Positions 1-14,725 of a DNA stretch of 64,000 nucleotides are shown here, piece by piece (position 1 is the stretch's first letter; each line of letters begins with the position of its first letter). The stretch is taken from assembly GCF_026213295.1 (NCBI RefSeq), contig NC_079420.1, positions 7,837,113 through 7,901,112 on the forward strand, read 5' to 3'. Source of the DNA: Gadus chalcogrammus. Taxonomy: Eukaryota > Chordata > Actinopteri > Gadiformes > Gadidae. The translations under genes and the position numbers were made by a program. The notes under the pieces are model-generated. The model was given only the letters and a program-made list of their open reading frames with translations, ran no database searches and was not told where the DNA came from.

Positions 1-2504
1 ATACATTCTATTAACAAAGAATGCAACATTCATAAGAGCATTTATTTTGTGGTTTTATCTTGTCTGCTGGCCAAAATGTAGGAAAATATAAAACAGAAAC
101 ACACAGAACGTGGGAGATTTATGTGAAAGTAGAATAAGGTATTTCAATATGGAGCAACCTCATCCAATGATTGAAAGATTACAATTCAAGGTTATTTCTT
201 AACATTTAGGAAAATGTATAAACTTTTTTGCTTGAAATCCTACGCATGCATAGGAACCACGTTAGTTGAACTACTCTGTCAGGCTAAATAGATCCTTCCA
301 GCCACGCTACTATCAGATGGCTGCCTCTGACGGGAACCCATAAATATTAATGACGGCCATGAGAAATGCACAACAGGAACCGGGCCTGAACCGAAGGCAC
401 AAGTCCGGCCCCGGGGGGCTGTAGAGCGAGGAGGGAAGAGGAAGAGGAAGAAAACACAAAGCCACGGTGCTTCGTCAGAGGAGTGAGCGCTGCAGTTCAC
501 ACACCAGCACCGAAAGGAACGTTTTTCTGAATAAGGACCCGCTGAAACGCGTCCCGTTTCTACTCTGAATCATCGTTTTAAAATCTCCTCCCAGTCAGGG
601 AGAACGGACTTCAAGAGTGCTGATTAGTCACAATCATGGGTTGTAACTTTGATGATTGATCATCGTTTTAGTCACGCATCAAGTAGGAATATCAGATATC
701 TGCTGCTTAAAGCTTTTAATATGAAAACATTCGGTTGCACTTCTCCGTTTCACATCAACATCAAAGTGAATATAAATAACCACGTAAAAAACGTTTACTC
801 GGCTGCTTATCAGACAAAGAGACTATTCATTTGGCTCTGGTAACTAGAGACGAGCTATTATCAGTGACACTCAGCAAAATCAATGATTAATGGATTACAA
901 ACGACACGTTAATTGCAGACCGTCTTAGACTTTAATCATGGATGTTGGATGGCTGGGGGCTACAATCTTAAATTAGACAGTGCCTCTTCTCTTGGAGAGA
1001 CACAACAATCGTCATCATCATCCTCATCATCATCAACATTATGACACGCTACCAGGTAAAACCAGTCCCATGACCCACGCCGCGCGGACAGCAGGTTGCA
1101 AAGTGTCAGCGGTCACCACCGTGACAAACCAACAGCAGACCATAACTCTGTCCTACCCGCTGGACCCTCGCGGCGGAACACACGCGCGCGCGCGTGCTCC
1201 CAGGGCCCGGCGCGCGCGTGCTCCCAGGGCCCGGCGCGGTCGCTCTTATCAGCACGCAGAGAGAACCGCCGTCACAGGAAGACAGACGGGCAGAGGACTG
1301 CTGCAGCCCTTCCTGGCATTGTTTATAGAAGGGCCCCCGGGCGCCGCCCAGCCGCCCCCACCCCCCCAACCCCTGTCATGCGGTCGCACGCGTTTAAGGG
1401 ATGTGTGGTGGAAATCTGGGTTTTTATAGTGAGGTGAGAGACTGTAGTGCCGGTAGTCCGCTATTACCGGTGTTGTCCTCTGTCCTTGTATCCCCTCGTA
1501 AGGACTGGTCTAGAACCGAATCGCTGGAACTAATAGATGGGGTTGCCCTTCATCGATACAGACACTCTTATTCCTACACGGTCTGAATTTGAACTGCGTC
1601 TTTGCATGAACCACAACTTGGTTAGTAAGAGCCCATGAATTGTTTATTGGCGTATGGAGGATATGGGCAGGCAACTATTCCTCTTCTATCCATCTCATCG
1701 CATGGTGACTGGGAAGAAACAAAACCATAGAGACTAAAGCCGGGAGGCCATGAAAGGGCTCCACTCTGCTCCAAGGCCTCTCTTGGTAAACATTGCGAAG
1801 AAGAAGACAAACTCATGACCGAGAGATGAAAAACAGGAGCCGGCATCTCATTACTCCCCCTATTCTCTCCTCTCAGCTTCCCCTTCCTCTACATCATGCA
1901 TTATTCAGAAATGTGAGAGCAGCCCTCCAATCTCTTGTACACTTGTCCTCAAAATGACATCGGAGATGGGGAAAGAAAACCGCAAACAAAGAGGGATCTG
2001 TGGAAGTGTGCCATCATTGTGTTCCTTGCCGATGTGCAGGCTGTGGATCTGTGATGAAGGAGCATGCCCTCTCCCAATGGCTGTGTCCACATTAAATCAG
2101 AGGTGACGGGATATTAAAGAGGATTGGGATGTCCAGAAGGGGGCATGGCCAAGCGGAAGGTAACCTCACAACGGGGCCAATCACGTCACACACACACAAA
2201 CACAATGAGTCAATATACCGGCTCGATGGTGGATTTTCCTTTAGGTATGAATTTAAGAAATGTAATGCATGCATGAATAACTTATGAAATCTGATGGATT
2301 TCTGTGTGCAAACATAAGTGTGCGATGAGGATATGAATGAGGAGGGACCTTGGAGCGGTGGACCTCGCCGTCGTCATCCTCTCCCCCCACTCCCAGGATC
2401 TTGCGGGTCTTCAGGCGACTAACCAGGTCTGTCTGGCTGTGCTTCTTCATCAGTGGAGGGTGCAGCTTGTTGCTCATTGTGCACAGATCTAGAGCAGAGC
2501 AAAG
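1..2504. other. Non-coding stretch with a CpG-rich block
   Basis: No exon that I can support. The part at about 1070-1400 is CpG-rich and has a duplicated GCGCGCGTGCTCCCAGGGCC + CGG unit (1187-1237). Frames here lack coding character. Confidence 0.6.
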
Positions 2505-2772
2505 ACAAATGGTAAATGGTGAATGGACTGCATTTATATAGCGCTCTTGAAACCAGTGGCCACTTAACGGGCTTTACTTTGACCCATTAATGCACACATT
2601 TACACACCGACGGCGGTTAACGATGCAGGGCGACAGCCAGCTCGTCGAGAGCAGTCAGGGTGAGGTGTCTCGCTCAGGGACACCTTGGCACTCAGCTAGG
2701 AGGTACCGGGGATCGAACCAGCAACCTTCCGGTTATCAGCCAACCCGCTCTACCTCCTGAGCCACATGCTGC
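2505..2772 (-). mobile_element. tRNA-derived SINE
   Basis: Read on the minus strand, the head has an A-box-like TGGCTCAGGAGG and a B-box GGTTCGATCCCC at tRNA-like spacing, followed by a body with GTGTCCCTGAGCGAGACACC and a tail of CATTTACCATTT units. This is the structure of a Pol III SINE; the same text is common in teleost genomes. Confidence 0.7.
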
Positions 2773-3045
2773 ACAGACTAGACAAATATCTAGTTTTATA
2801 CAAGTCAGATTTGAGTCAAATCTATCATACAGACCTCCTTTAATAACCAAACTGAAACATTTAAACCAGAGTTTAATTAACCTGGCCCTATGAAGCTTTG
2901 AGGGGTGGCGGGTCCAATGAAGAAGTAGCACAAAGTTGGAGGTCTGAAAGAAACGTTCTGGGGACGTGAGGGGGAAACCAAAGAGGATGAATTGTGTGTG
3001 AAGGATACAGGTTTGGTAGGAACTGTGGGGTTCATCTGGTTTTCT

Positions 3046-3155
3046 GGAGGGAGAGAGGGAGAAGAGGAGAGAGAGAGGGGAGAGAGGGAGAGAGAGACAG
3101 GGAGACAGAGACAGAGGAGAGAGAGAGAGAGAGGAAGAGGGGGAGAGAGAGATCT
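3046..3155. repeat. GA-rich imperfect tract
   Basis: GAGAGA/GGGAGA words with ACAG breaks. Confidence 0.9.
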
Positions 3156-5881
3156 ACCCATCTCCTTTTAACTCTCCTGCAGGGCCTGACATGCGAAACA
3201 TAATTATAGCAGAAGAGTCTGGATAATAGATGCCAGACAGATAAATAAAACATGTTTTCCCAGTCAAGCTGAGGGGAAGCGTCCTCCAGGTACCCCGAGG
3301 GCCAGAGGTAGCTGCAGAAAGTTCATAAATCACCACACACACACACACACACTAATTCGAGCTAGCTGCACTGAAGTTCCTCACTGTTCAAAATCCATCA
3401 GGTCCCACTCAATATGAGCGCACACAGAGAGACTGTGGTGTGAGACAGATTTCCATGCGGGTCATGGGGGTACCAACCTGTGTTCCAGTTTCTGGACTAA
3501 ACAGGCCTCACTCTGAGGGTCATTAATCTGCCCAAGCTACGTTTCTCAAGATAGTCCACTGCTTGTTGTATTTCCTACAATAACTAGGCAGAACATTGGT
3601 CTCACATGGCTGTGATATCTGCATCATGAAGCCTGTAATCCAATCGCTTAAAGTATTCATGGGAGCGACTGTGGAGGACATAAGAAGTGATAAACAATGA
3701 CATGACTATGGAAGTAGTCACGCTGAGAAGAGTCTCATGATATTGACAGCAAAGCCCTTAAACACGAGTAGACGTATATGAAGAATTTGTTTCAGAATGA
3801 AATGACGGCGGTCATGATTTCTGACACACAGACAGCACTTCAAATTGTGTTATCGTGCAAGATCTTTATTCGTCACACAGTCAAATGACAGCGGCAATTC
3901 GTACAGGGTTGTGCAAAAACAACAACAGCATTTAGACTTAAAAGAAGCAGCACTAATACAACTACATTTTCTTGTGTTATTGTTGAAAATAAGAAGCAAC
4001 ATAACTGCACATAAGTAATCTGTGCGCGTGCGTGTGCTTGCGTGTAACTTGATGGAGCTGTTGGTTTCAGTGTTCACAGTGCTGATAGCCTGGGGAAAGA
4101 AACCCTGCATCGGTCTCTGCGTGACTGAGGAGGCGCTTGCCAGACCGCAGCAGGAAACCTTCAAACGCTGGGGTAGGCTCAGGTTCTGCAGGGAGGGGCG
4201 GGCGGTTCAAAGAGCGAGTTCAGCCGAAACGCGCTGCTCTCTGCGGAGCCCTCCTGCCCTGAGCGGAGCTGTGGCTCTCTGTCTGAACGCGCTCTGCCGC
4301 TCCAGAGGACACGTGTTGAAGGAGCCTTAGGGAGACTCTGAACTTCTTCAGAAGCCTGAGGTGCTAACGAGGCTGCCTAGCCTTCCTCGCCCGAGTGTCT
4401 GTGTGTGTTGAATGCGTCAGATCCTTTATGTTGTGGACTCCCAGGCATTCAGAGCTGCTCCCCTTTCCACCGTACACAGTCCCATTGATCCACAGTGGTG
4501 TGTACGGTCTCTTTTGTTGTGCTCTCCTGAACTCCACAATCAGCTCCTTTGGTTGGGTGACATTTGTGAGGAGGATGTTTGTCTGGGGCCAGAGTGACAG
4601 CTCAGCCACTTCCTCCGGGAGGAAGGCACAGATGTAATCCTGTAATCAGCCTCCCAAAGCATTCAATGACGACCGAGCTGAGGGCCACCGGTGGGTAGTC
4701 ATTCAGGCATGCTGAGGAGACGCACTCTCAGGCACAGGGATAACAGTGAGGCACGCTAAGGCAGGTGGGGAGGGAGGACTCAGCCGGGCACAGGGTGAGT
4801 AGTGTGGTGAACACCGGGTCGGGCTGATTAGCACAGGTCCTCGGTCCTTGCCCAGATACGCCATCTGGACCTGCAGCCTTCCTGCCGTTTCACACTCGTC
4901 GGAGCCCTCCTCGAGTCGCGCTCTGTCACAGAGAGTGGGCGCCCCCCCCCCCCAATGGTGGAACTCTCTCCAGCTGCTCTATAGCTCACCCACACTAATC
5001 ACCTGTTGGTATACCGGGAGCAGAGTCCTTTAACAGACCCCCTTCCCTCTGTTAAACTAGTGCTTGACCAACGGTGCCATTTGACCAAGATAGAAACATA
5101 ATATTGATCCGTAACAACAGCAGATCAATTAATTTGCTCTGCGACAAGGATTGTTAGTGAAAAAGTGTGAGCGTTTAATGCCGCAGATGCCTGTCTCTGT
5201 GGGCTGGTGAAGAACTGCTAGGTCTGACAGTGCCCTGGAACTATTGATCAGAGGCAATGAATAAAGCCCGGGTGGCTGATAGGAATAGGGAAATTGTTAA
5301 AAAAAGGACGACAGCATTGACTTCATTATAGGATTTGGTTCCCGGCTACGGAACAAACGAGAACATTTCGGCACAAAGTATTTCCCGCCATGTGCACTCA
5401 ATACGTCCACCTGATGCATTCACTTAGATCAGATACCATTTCAGCACGGCCACGTTCCATTCATTGGTTTAATTGGACTTCCTAGGTTCTTTCTGTTGCA
5501 TCAGCAACTGAAAGAACAAGCAAGCTCAAGAGCAGCAAAACAGAGAGCCTCTGGGTTTGAACAGAGAACCTCCTTAGGAGGTTAGCCTCCTACCCGTACG
5601 GCTCCTTTAATCCGCTCATCCACACCGAGGGGAGCTGATGGTAAGGGCGTCTGAAACATTCCTCCATGAATATGCCTTGCACGCACAGAGTCTATTTGAA
5701 GTTCAGCGGAGTTCCATGGAACATGTGTTGGGCCTTCTGTCGCCGAGTATGCCACATGCAGATCCCACGCGTCCAAACACCACAGAGAAGCCAGGCTCTG
5801 CATCCTCTGTAGCATCTCTACCGCAGAACGACAGCCGCAACCGTAGAAGGAAAGGACAGAAGGAGCAGGGCAGTAATCCGG

Positions 5882-6018
<137 letters not shown>

Positions 6019-9000
6019 AAAAAATTGACATTGGGAGTTTCCTTGACTTCTTGAGTGCCATCACGTCATTGTGAAATGATTTCCGCTGTGGACCAGCACA
6101 TTTTGATGCGACACTGGGTTGCAAACAGACCCACACCCAACAAAAAGAGGAAACATTGGTCCCCCACGAAAAGAAAGAATCATTTTAGCACACCGACTCT
6201 GAGGCCTGTTTTAATGCAACAATGTATTTGAAATGTAAATGTAGTAACGACTCAATACTAAATAAATAACCCCAGTCATTCCCAGAATAAAGAAAAGCTG
6301 AAAACATAATATTATGGGATGCAATGGTGGTGAAGGTAAGGAAAGAGGTGACGACACAAGTAAGACCGTCTATCTGCATCTTCAAAGCGGTAAAGATTCC
6401 TCCCAGATGCCAACGCATGCACATCCGTCTCCCCGCCAGATGGAGAGGTCCTGATGCAGTTGCCTAGCAACACAGCTAATGGGGAACGGGGGCTTAGTTG
6501 TGATTGTGATTTGTTACATAGTGTTGATGAGGTCTTTCCTCACATTCCCGGGCCGTCACTTTGCCATTCTGCATAATGCCAGCGTGAGATAAGAAATAAA
6601 AAAGGCTTCAATCTGTATTAAATCTGCTGGAGTGGAGGTGTGTGTTCGCAGGAACGGGCCAAGTGTGAAAACAACAATTATTTCAAGGTTCATGGTTTTA
6701 TAACCATTGCCTTGTGACGCATCCAAGGAATTAGTGTTGAATTGAAAGTGTTGAATTCAGTGATGAAATGCAAGGCCGTCAAAAGGTGTATGGATATTTT
6801 TACCAGTAATGAGAGAGAGATACCAACAGAAGGAATAGGGGTAATTCAAAGGAAGTAGTATAATAAATTATTACATTTCAAAACAAAGGGGTTTGATGGT
6901 ATTGAACAGCAAAACATTAGTAGTAATATCCAACTCCTAGAACGAACGAGAAACAGCAACAGGGGACAATAAACTGGTGATGTCAGGCAATTCCCAAAAA
7001 ACACACCGCCATTAATTGTCAAAACAATCAATTGAAATAATTTTCTACAGAAGTCAGTCTAGGGGTTACAATGAAAAGTATTCGAGTATTTCCTCTCCTT
7101 ACAAGACCCTTGTGGCCACCTACACAAGCAGGTGATGACTAAGGCATCAACAAGGGACACTACATGCATGAGGATTGTAAAACAGCTTCAATGGCTTTAT
7201 GGAGAAATGTCTGCATGATTCACAGGACCGACGACATACATAGCCAGCTGCGGATGTAGTCAGTAGTCAAACCATGTGTTCCCTTTTTCTCTTTGACAAG
7301 ATTAAGCATTGTCTTGGGCCGGATGTGAGGATTAATCTGCTTGTGGTCCCTCCAAAGAAAAAGGGAAATGTACCTTCTATGAGTTCAAGGGAACAGGGTT
7401 TAGTGAGAACTGAAATGTGCCCTCTATTAAGGCCAACTGTGTAGCTGTAGGGAAATGTATCTACGGAACCAGCCACGGGTTGTTAATTAAGCAAAGCCTC
7501 TGCAGAATGAATAATTATAAAGAGCAACCCACATACATACATACACAAACACATACACATAAAGATGAAAGATTGTAATTTAAATTATTGCCATGGGTGA
7601 AGCATAAAGCAGCTTCCTGAGAAACCTGTTACAGAAGACCTTTGCCAGTTTCTTCCAATTTCTTGTTTAATTTTCTTGATCAAATGGGAAAATCCAACAG
7701 GAGCAGATAGACCGATAAGTATCTCTGACAGTGTTGGGGGAAAAAACAAAAGCTGGGGGGCTGAGAGCAAGGATAGGGGTGAGTGGGTGAGCACAAGGAC
7801 AGTGTTTTGCTCATAACAAAGCAGTCTCCATGGCCTAACCTGAGCAGCCAACGTTGGGTGGTTGGCCCGGTCAGAACAAAACAAACCACTGCTCGTTTGA
7901 TTATATAATGCCTTCCTAGGAGACAAGTCACCTAAACGTGGGGTTCGTCTGGATCATATCTTTCAAAAGTTTATAAAGTGCGGCAACTTAAAAAGAATGC
8001 CCTGAAATTGTTGAAATTGTTCCTAGTATTGGAACATCTCCATACGCCTCCAGTCTGCGGGCTTAGTGTTCAGTGAAAACCGGAGAGCTGATCGGAAACA
8101 CAACCTCGGACTCGAGTCCAATAAAAGAGTACTAAAATAAAACAGACTGAATATTCGGATGCTTGACAGTCCAGAGGAATTATTTCCAGCAGATGGTATA
8201 GTATCTGGGTTTTATTTACGCCTGGCCTTTTACTATATACAAACGCGTTGTTCTATACTTTTAGGTGGATTAAAAAAAACGGATCCCTCCCTGAGGCAAA
8301 GCAGACCACCTTGTCGTGGCCGGGGCTGCAGAGCACCACAGAAGAGGACAGACACAAGGCCGAAAGGGGGTCCGCTTGTCAACGCTACATTATGGTGTTT
8401 AGCTAAACACTGCTGAATCCACTTGCCCTGCAATAAACCACACAAAATTATTATATTTTGATTAGGGATTACCCCAGCCTCATCTTCTTGCGGCAGCAGA
8501 AGACCGAATCCGGCTGTTGTTAATCGACTCCTGTGTTAATGATGCACAGGACAGTGTTGGCCTGGTCTTTGCTCAGCAACGCCCGTTTAATAGCGAGCCT
8601 GACAGTTATTGCGAGGGCTTGTAGGCAAGCAAACAGATCCAATTAAGTGGATGGCTTCAGGACGTTAATAACTTCATCAGGCATGTCCTTTATTCATTTA
8701 GTTCATTAGTGTGGAGGAGTTAATCAGAAAAAAATGTGGCTGAGTAAAGGACGTCACGCACCACAGCCCCCAAAAGCCCCCGGGCACATCTGGGGGCGAC
8801 TAAGAGGCACATCCGTGCACTCCTCACCTGTCGGCGAGCCAGAGAACATCCCGTGCCAATTCCCCCACAATCATCAACAATGGCTTCCCGAGCCGTCGCA
8901 GGAGCTTAGCTGGGTGGATGACGACGCCGCCGCCGACGGGGCCAGGGTTGATGACACGGCAGCCCAGCTGGTCGTTTTTACCACCACCCCCACCTCCACC

Positions 9001-9134
9001 ATCCGGCCATCCCCGCTGAGCCCTCAGGGCGGGGGCGCGGGGTCTCTGCAGCCTCCTGCCTTCGAACACCTCTACCGACATGTCAGTCCAGCTCAAGATT
9101 AAGCCAATGTCGTACACCTCAATGTACAGGTCAA

Positions 9135-9135
<1 letters not shown>

Positions 9136-9167
<32 letters not shown>

Positions 9168-9168
9168 G
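9136..9168. repeat. (TTG)n microsatellite
   Basis: About 11 uninterrupted trinucleotide units. Confidence 0.97.
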
Positions 9169-9964
9169 TAGATATAATGGATTCTTTGTGACCGCCGGGG
9201 ATGAAATATCGCTTAATTGCTTTGCCGTGTTGAAACTGCCCTTGCAGAGCGCAAATAGCAACCCACATAAGCAGAGAGGAGGATGTGTTAATTATGAGGG
9301 TTAATCTACTTAAAAACTGTGAGGTGATAGCACTGTAGCACGTTATTTACAAGTGTTGCCGTTCAGCAGAACTATTGGAATTGCTCCAACATTAGACACT
9401 TGGATTTGGATCATAGTAATTTCAAAAAGCAAACGTGAATGCCGTTTCAGATGGGGCGCCGCCACAGCCGGTGCCAAATGCATTATTAAATGTAGGCGAC
9501 AACTACTTCCAGTGGATTTGGACTAGCCAAGAGTAGCGCTACGTAGCCAGCGCTGCCGCCGCAGCTGCGTCCGAGTTGGCCGCCTGTGATTGTTTGTGGT
9601 TTCCATCTTGTTTGAGCTACAGCTCCCCACGGCAGGTCTACTAAACAGCTAGCGTGGGACTGGCTGGGGCTGGGATGAGGTAAAACACAAGTGACACTTC
9701 CTGCACACACACAGCTGGGAGGTGATTCATCCTCACTACAAGACAGAGCCCCCCCCCCCGAGAGGTAAAGGCACACGCTGCCACACAACACAGGCCGACT
9801 GGGGAGAGGAGGTGAGAGAAGAAATCACCAGTCTAATCCTGCACGTCGGGGACTACTGGTAGAGGCGTGAAGACGCAGAACACGGCCTTCTCCTTCTGTG
9901 CCGTGAACAACAAAACCGAGACGGGTGCCATCGACAGGAAGGTAGAATCATGGCCGCACACGGG

Positions 9965-9969
<5 letters not shown>

Positions 9970-10013
<44 letters not shown>
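9970..10013. repeat. (CA)n microsatellite
   Basis: Pure CA run of about 44 bp preceded by GTGCGCG. Confidence 0.98.
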
Positions 10014-10018
<5 letters not shown>

Positions 10019-12694
10019 TGCAGCCATAATTACGTTATATATCTGGTATTATTTTAAGCTCATGAGCAATAACATAATAGCAGCCTCACAGCGAGAGTGG
10101 AAAAATAATAATACAGGCTTAGTGTGTGTGTGAAGTCAATCCGTCAAGGGCTGCAGACAGAAGACCTTATTGTTAGGCAAATTCTACCCAGGACACTGGA
10201 GGGCTGGGAGATTAGTGTATTCAATCAGGGAATGTATCTGTGCTACTACTGTATGATTGATTACCAGTGTTATTGTCCGTTGGGCTCGGCTAGCAAAGCG
10301 AACACCCCGTGGTGATTAGCTAGAGGTTCAGGCACCGGGAGAGGTCAGATGTTGGTTGCCATTGGTAACAGTCAGTGAAAGTCTCATGATTCATTGATTT
10401 AATGAGACTTTAATGATGCGGAACACAATGATTTTTTTTGTGAGGGTGGAAACTTTTTTTTTTAACATAGGGCCGTTTTCACAAGTGGGAGAAAACCAGG
10501 TGTAGCGCATAGCATGGGCCTGTTTGATTTAGGTATGGCACTGCAACAGTATAGACCCAAATAGTCAACTAAATATACATTTACCATACCGATGCTGCGA
10601 TAGACTTATCCCTATCCTATTGACCACCTGTAAAAAGGGTCCATTAGATTCCAGTGTCTCAAATTTCTGGGGTAAAACAAGCAAACTGAGAAGATTCCTG
10701 TGCATGAGCAAATTCCTGGGCAAATGTAACCCTGATGCCATATAAGGATGTTCACGTGTTGTGTGCATTAACAGTTCAGCGACGGGGTGTTCAGAATAGG
10801 GGACTATTCTTCTTCATAATACTTTAAAAGAGCCCAACGTGAGGAATTATAATAGCCTGCTTGGTTTGACAATCACGAAGGACAAAATTAACTCATTTTG
10901 TAGAAATCTGAAACAATGAATAATTACTCTGAATTTCTAAAGCGTTAAGCAGCAAATGGTTGGTAATTGTACTTTGAAACAATATGAAGCAATTTGATTG
11001 GATTTGTGATGATTAATTCACAGATTAATCCTTTCAGCACTCAATAATAATAATAATAGCAAGGCATTGGTGCATAGCTGTCTATTTGCAGTAGAGCTGT
11101 ACCATATGCCATTACTATTGCATCAAGATGAAAGGTTCCACTACTATTTTTAGACTAATGGGTAACCCAAGGCCGGACGTGTTGACAAGTCCATGGCCAT
11201 AAAACCCTGGAAGCTCATTTCAGATAGAATCTGGTCCACGAGTGCGTGACCACACACACATTAGTGTGAAACCTAGAGATAACCTAGAAGAACAGGTGTC
11301 ACGCTAAAAAAGGCGACTTTAATGGGAAATAGAAGTATGACAAATAACATTATGTTGGGCAACAGTCCTATAACCCCATGGCATGGCCTTAAAACAAACA
11401 GCATCGATAACAGAAAGGGTGCCTTTAAAAGCACTCAAAATGGATTCCTGCCTGCGAGCGTGTGGTGGGTTCAAAGCGAAGCAGAGATCTAAGCCTAATA
11501 AAGTAATAAGGATACGCTACTTCAATATGGGCCCATCTGTGGTACAACACACTTAACAGTTGTACATCGAGTACAGGATGTTTGGTTCCCATCATGAACA
11601 CATATATACACACAGATGGACGAGCATGATTTGATCCATCAACTGAATATCAGTGAAGTACAACCAGTGCAATGAGCATTCGACTCTAAAGACAATAACT
11701 GATAAATGGATATAATTCCGTGATCGTTCCATTTGTTTCATTTGAGCATTATCAACCAAAACAATACCACTTTACCCAAACTAGGGTATACACGGCCTTT
11801 ATAGTTTCACTGTACTAGGTCCAATTATTATCAGGTTGTGGAAAACAACACCACAAGTGTTATCTTAGCTGAGTACCCTCTTCAGTTTAATGGAGGCTCA
11901 TTTACAACTACCATTATTTGTTCAGTCTCCTCTTCAGCTTAAATGGTTTCGAAATTCTCGAATGACTCGAATGACTGGCCAAGAAAAACCTGCTTCGGCT
12001 TCACTCCCTTGACACCAACTGACGACAGAGAGCGGAGCATCTCGACCCCCCTGGGAGCAACACAAGCCGCCTGTTGGCTGTCGATTCTAGGGTCTGCAGT
12101 ACGTGCTAACCTGGACAACATCCATCTCCTTACAAACCCTTCACCGAGCCGCCATCTTCTCAATTAGGTCAGACTCCCGCTGCTACGGCTTGGCCGCGCG
12201 CTGCTTCGTAATCCCGTACGAAGCGATTTGAGTCTAGGCGGGCAGTTGAAGGAGAAAATTCTTGCCAGTTCAGGCATTCAACCGTAGTGGTGTCAGCAGG
12301 CAAGTTTATCATAATAGGATTGACGGGAGAGTTCGACCGCTCGATGAAAACCGACCGCTCACTGTAAATATAAACCGACCGGTGACATTCTACTGCGAAA
12401 CGCTGTCGAAGATGCAGAGGATTCAGAAAACAAGTTGTTTGCTAATGAACCCGGTTTACTAAACTGACGCCTGGTTGCTAGGCGACCAAGTTGGACGACA
12501 TAGGGCCATCGATCGAGGGCACACTTGGCATGATTGCAAAGATTTAATTTCCTCGCTAAATGCCAAAAACCCTGGCTGAGAATATGATACGAGTCCCCTG
12601 GCTTGGCGTGCCGGACGCATCGCATTAGCGGCTTTAGTCTCACTCATGTCAACGCTAGTTAAAGATTCACATTTCCCTTTTAAGACAGAACTGA

Positions 12695-12767
12695 GGGTTT
12701 TCTTTACAGTGGTACACATGTTAAGTTATTAGTAATAACTTAACATGTGTAACACTAAAGAAAACCC
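12695..12767. repeat. Long near-perfect palindrome
   Basis: The central 39 bp (12713-12751) is a perfect palindrome around one G, and the arms extend outward (GGGTTTTCTTTA ... TAAAGAAAACCC) with three unpaired bases. See findings. Confidence 0.8.
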
Positions 12768-14725
12768 AAAATAGTAATAACTTATTACTATATGCGGTAT
12801 ATATATACATAGATCTCTTATTGCTCAGAGAAAACATATCTGACACGGTTAACATTTGTTCAGGCGCATTAATTAGGCATACAGATTGACGGATTACTCT
12901 CCTACCTCCTTACTAATACCAGCCATACTCTTAAACTTTTTTTGGAAAGCGCAAATTAGTTTCATGTGTACATTAATTATGATAAAGTCCCTATAATCAT
13001 AAAAATGAAAAAGATGGATATTTCATTCGGATGCACCTTGATGTAAGGACATATCCCTCTCAATTCTAAGGCAATGTAATGAGACACTTTGGCAATGAAA
13101 CAATCACACCTTGAGCCTGGGCATCCTTGGTCATGGAGTGTTTGTCTTATTATAAGCCTGGCCATGTTGGGAGGCAGTGGAATACTTTTCCTCCCTGAGC
13201 TCCTCTCTTGTCTTGTAGTTTCTAGGTTAAGGAGGACCTGGAGGACGAGCCCACAAATACAATTTCCGCACACCGATGTGTTTTGTTGTTCTCAATGAAA
13301 TGAGGTTAGATAGATTCAAAGACCATACCGATATTGCAATGCCATCTCTGTATTCGGCATGGATGCAAGATCCCCATTAACACAAAGCATGCAGCGCTGT
13401 TGTGGCTCAATTTGCAACCAGAGTTTCCCAAATGACCAATTAAGATGTTGAAGTCAAGCTATAAGCTGTTCAACATCAAATAGTTAAAGTGGTTGAGTGG
13501 TCTTTATGTGTAGTTGGAGGTGCCACAACACGTGTTTTCATATCTAATTCAGATTGCAATCTCTGCCCTGTTCAATCCCTGTTGGATGATGGAGGTAAAA
13601 AAAACATCATCCCACATTCCTGGTTTGCAGAACTATATTGCACACCACCAACAAACGTCAACACCTGCGCAAATGGTTCTGCTCACATATTATCGGGATC
13701 TCCACACACCCCTCCCCGCCCCCCTCCGCAAATAATCAAAGGTCAGAGGAAAAAATCAATAGCAGAGGAATCTGTTATTTGCTTTGTCTGATCAACGGAG
13801 GCGATGTCCTCATCACGGTGTGCAGGTATCCCACACAACAAGACCAAACAAGGAAGTATTGGGATATGAACTGCGACATGCCTAGTTCGAACCCGCCTGA
13901 ACTATTCCCTTTTCCCTCCTTATGAGATTGCATTTTTAAAGCCCCTCTACTGTGGCTCAGAAGAAAATACAAAAAAGGTGAAAAACGTGACGCATGTTGA
14001 GGTGGGTGGGCAGAAAAGACGGCTTCCCATACTGATGACTTCATTATAAATACTGGCTCACACTCCTGAATATCGAGTGAGTGTATGTGCAAGTTCAATG
14101 AAAGGAAATACAATTGCATTGCTAGCTCCACCTGCATTCACTGCCTAGGCAACCTTAACAATTTCAGTCAGACAAAGCATCAAAGAAGACTGCATTCTTG
14201 TTCTGCTACGGAAGAAATCAATAGTGCCTCATTCCTAATTAGACCTGTTTGTATTCCCTGAATGCCTGACAGCCATCTTAAAAAAGCTGCCACATACAAC
14301 CAAAACACAACCTCTTAGCAATACATTATCATTTATTTTCCATTGCCACCCAGATTGTCAACACTTAAATCCTGATCATTGTATGCAAATTGACCGAGAT
14401 TGAGCATCTGGTTAAGTGCTTCACAATGCTGATATGAGGGGCTTGCAGGCTTTGTTTACACTCAAATATCTTGCTAATCAGGTTATTTTCTTTTCACTCA
14501 ATGAGTGGAGGAGGTCTGAGGGCTCAGTAGTGTTTACATGGAAACAACCAGGTGGGAAAGAGCCTAAGAGAAAGCAGCCACTGCATGGCTTTACAGGGAT
14601 AAGCAGGAGGAGCTAGGCTTTCCTTTGTTACCTTGGCATGGACATGTTTAAGGTGATATTATGGGAATTAGGATGTTGCTGATTAGACTAAAAGCTTTTG
14701 ACACAGTGAAACCCTATCTCATCTA

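Noticed and set aside
2700..2765. tRNA gene suggested by A- and B-box-like words
   Set aside because: The cloverleaf is poor and the sequence continues into a SINE body and tail; it is a tRNA-derived SINE.
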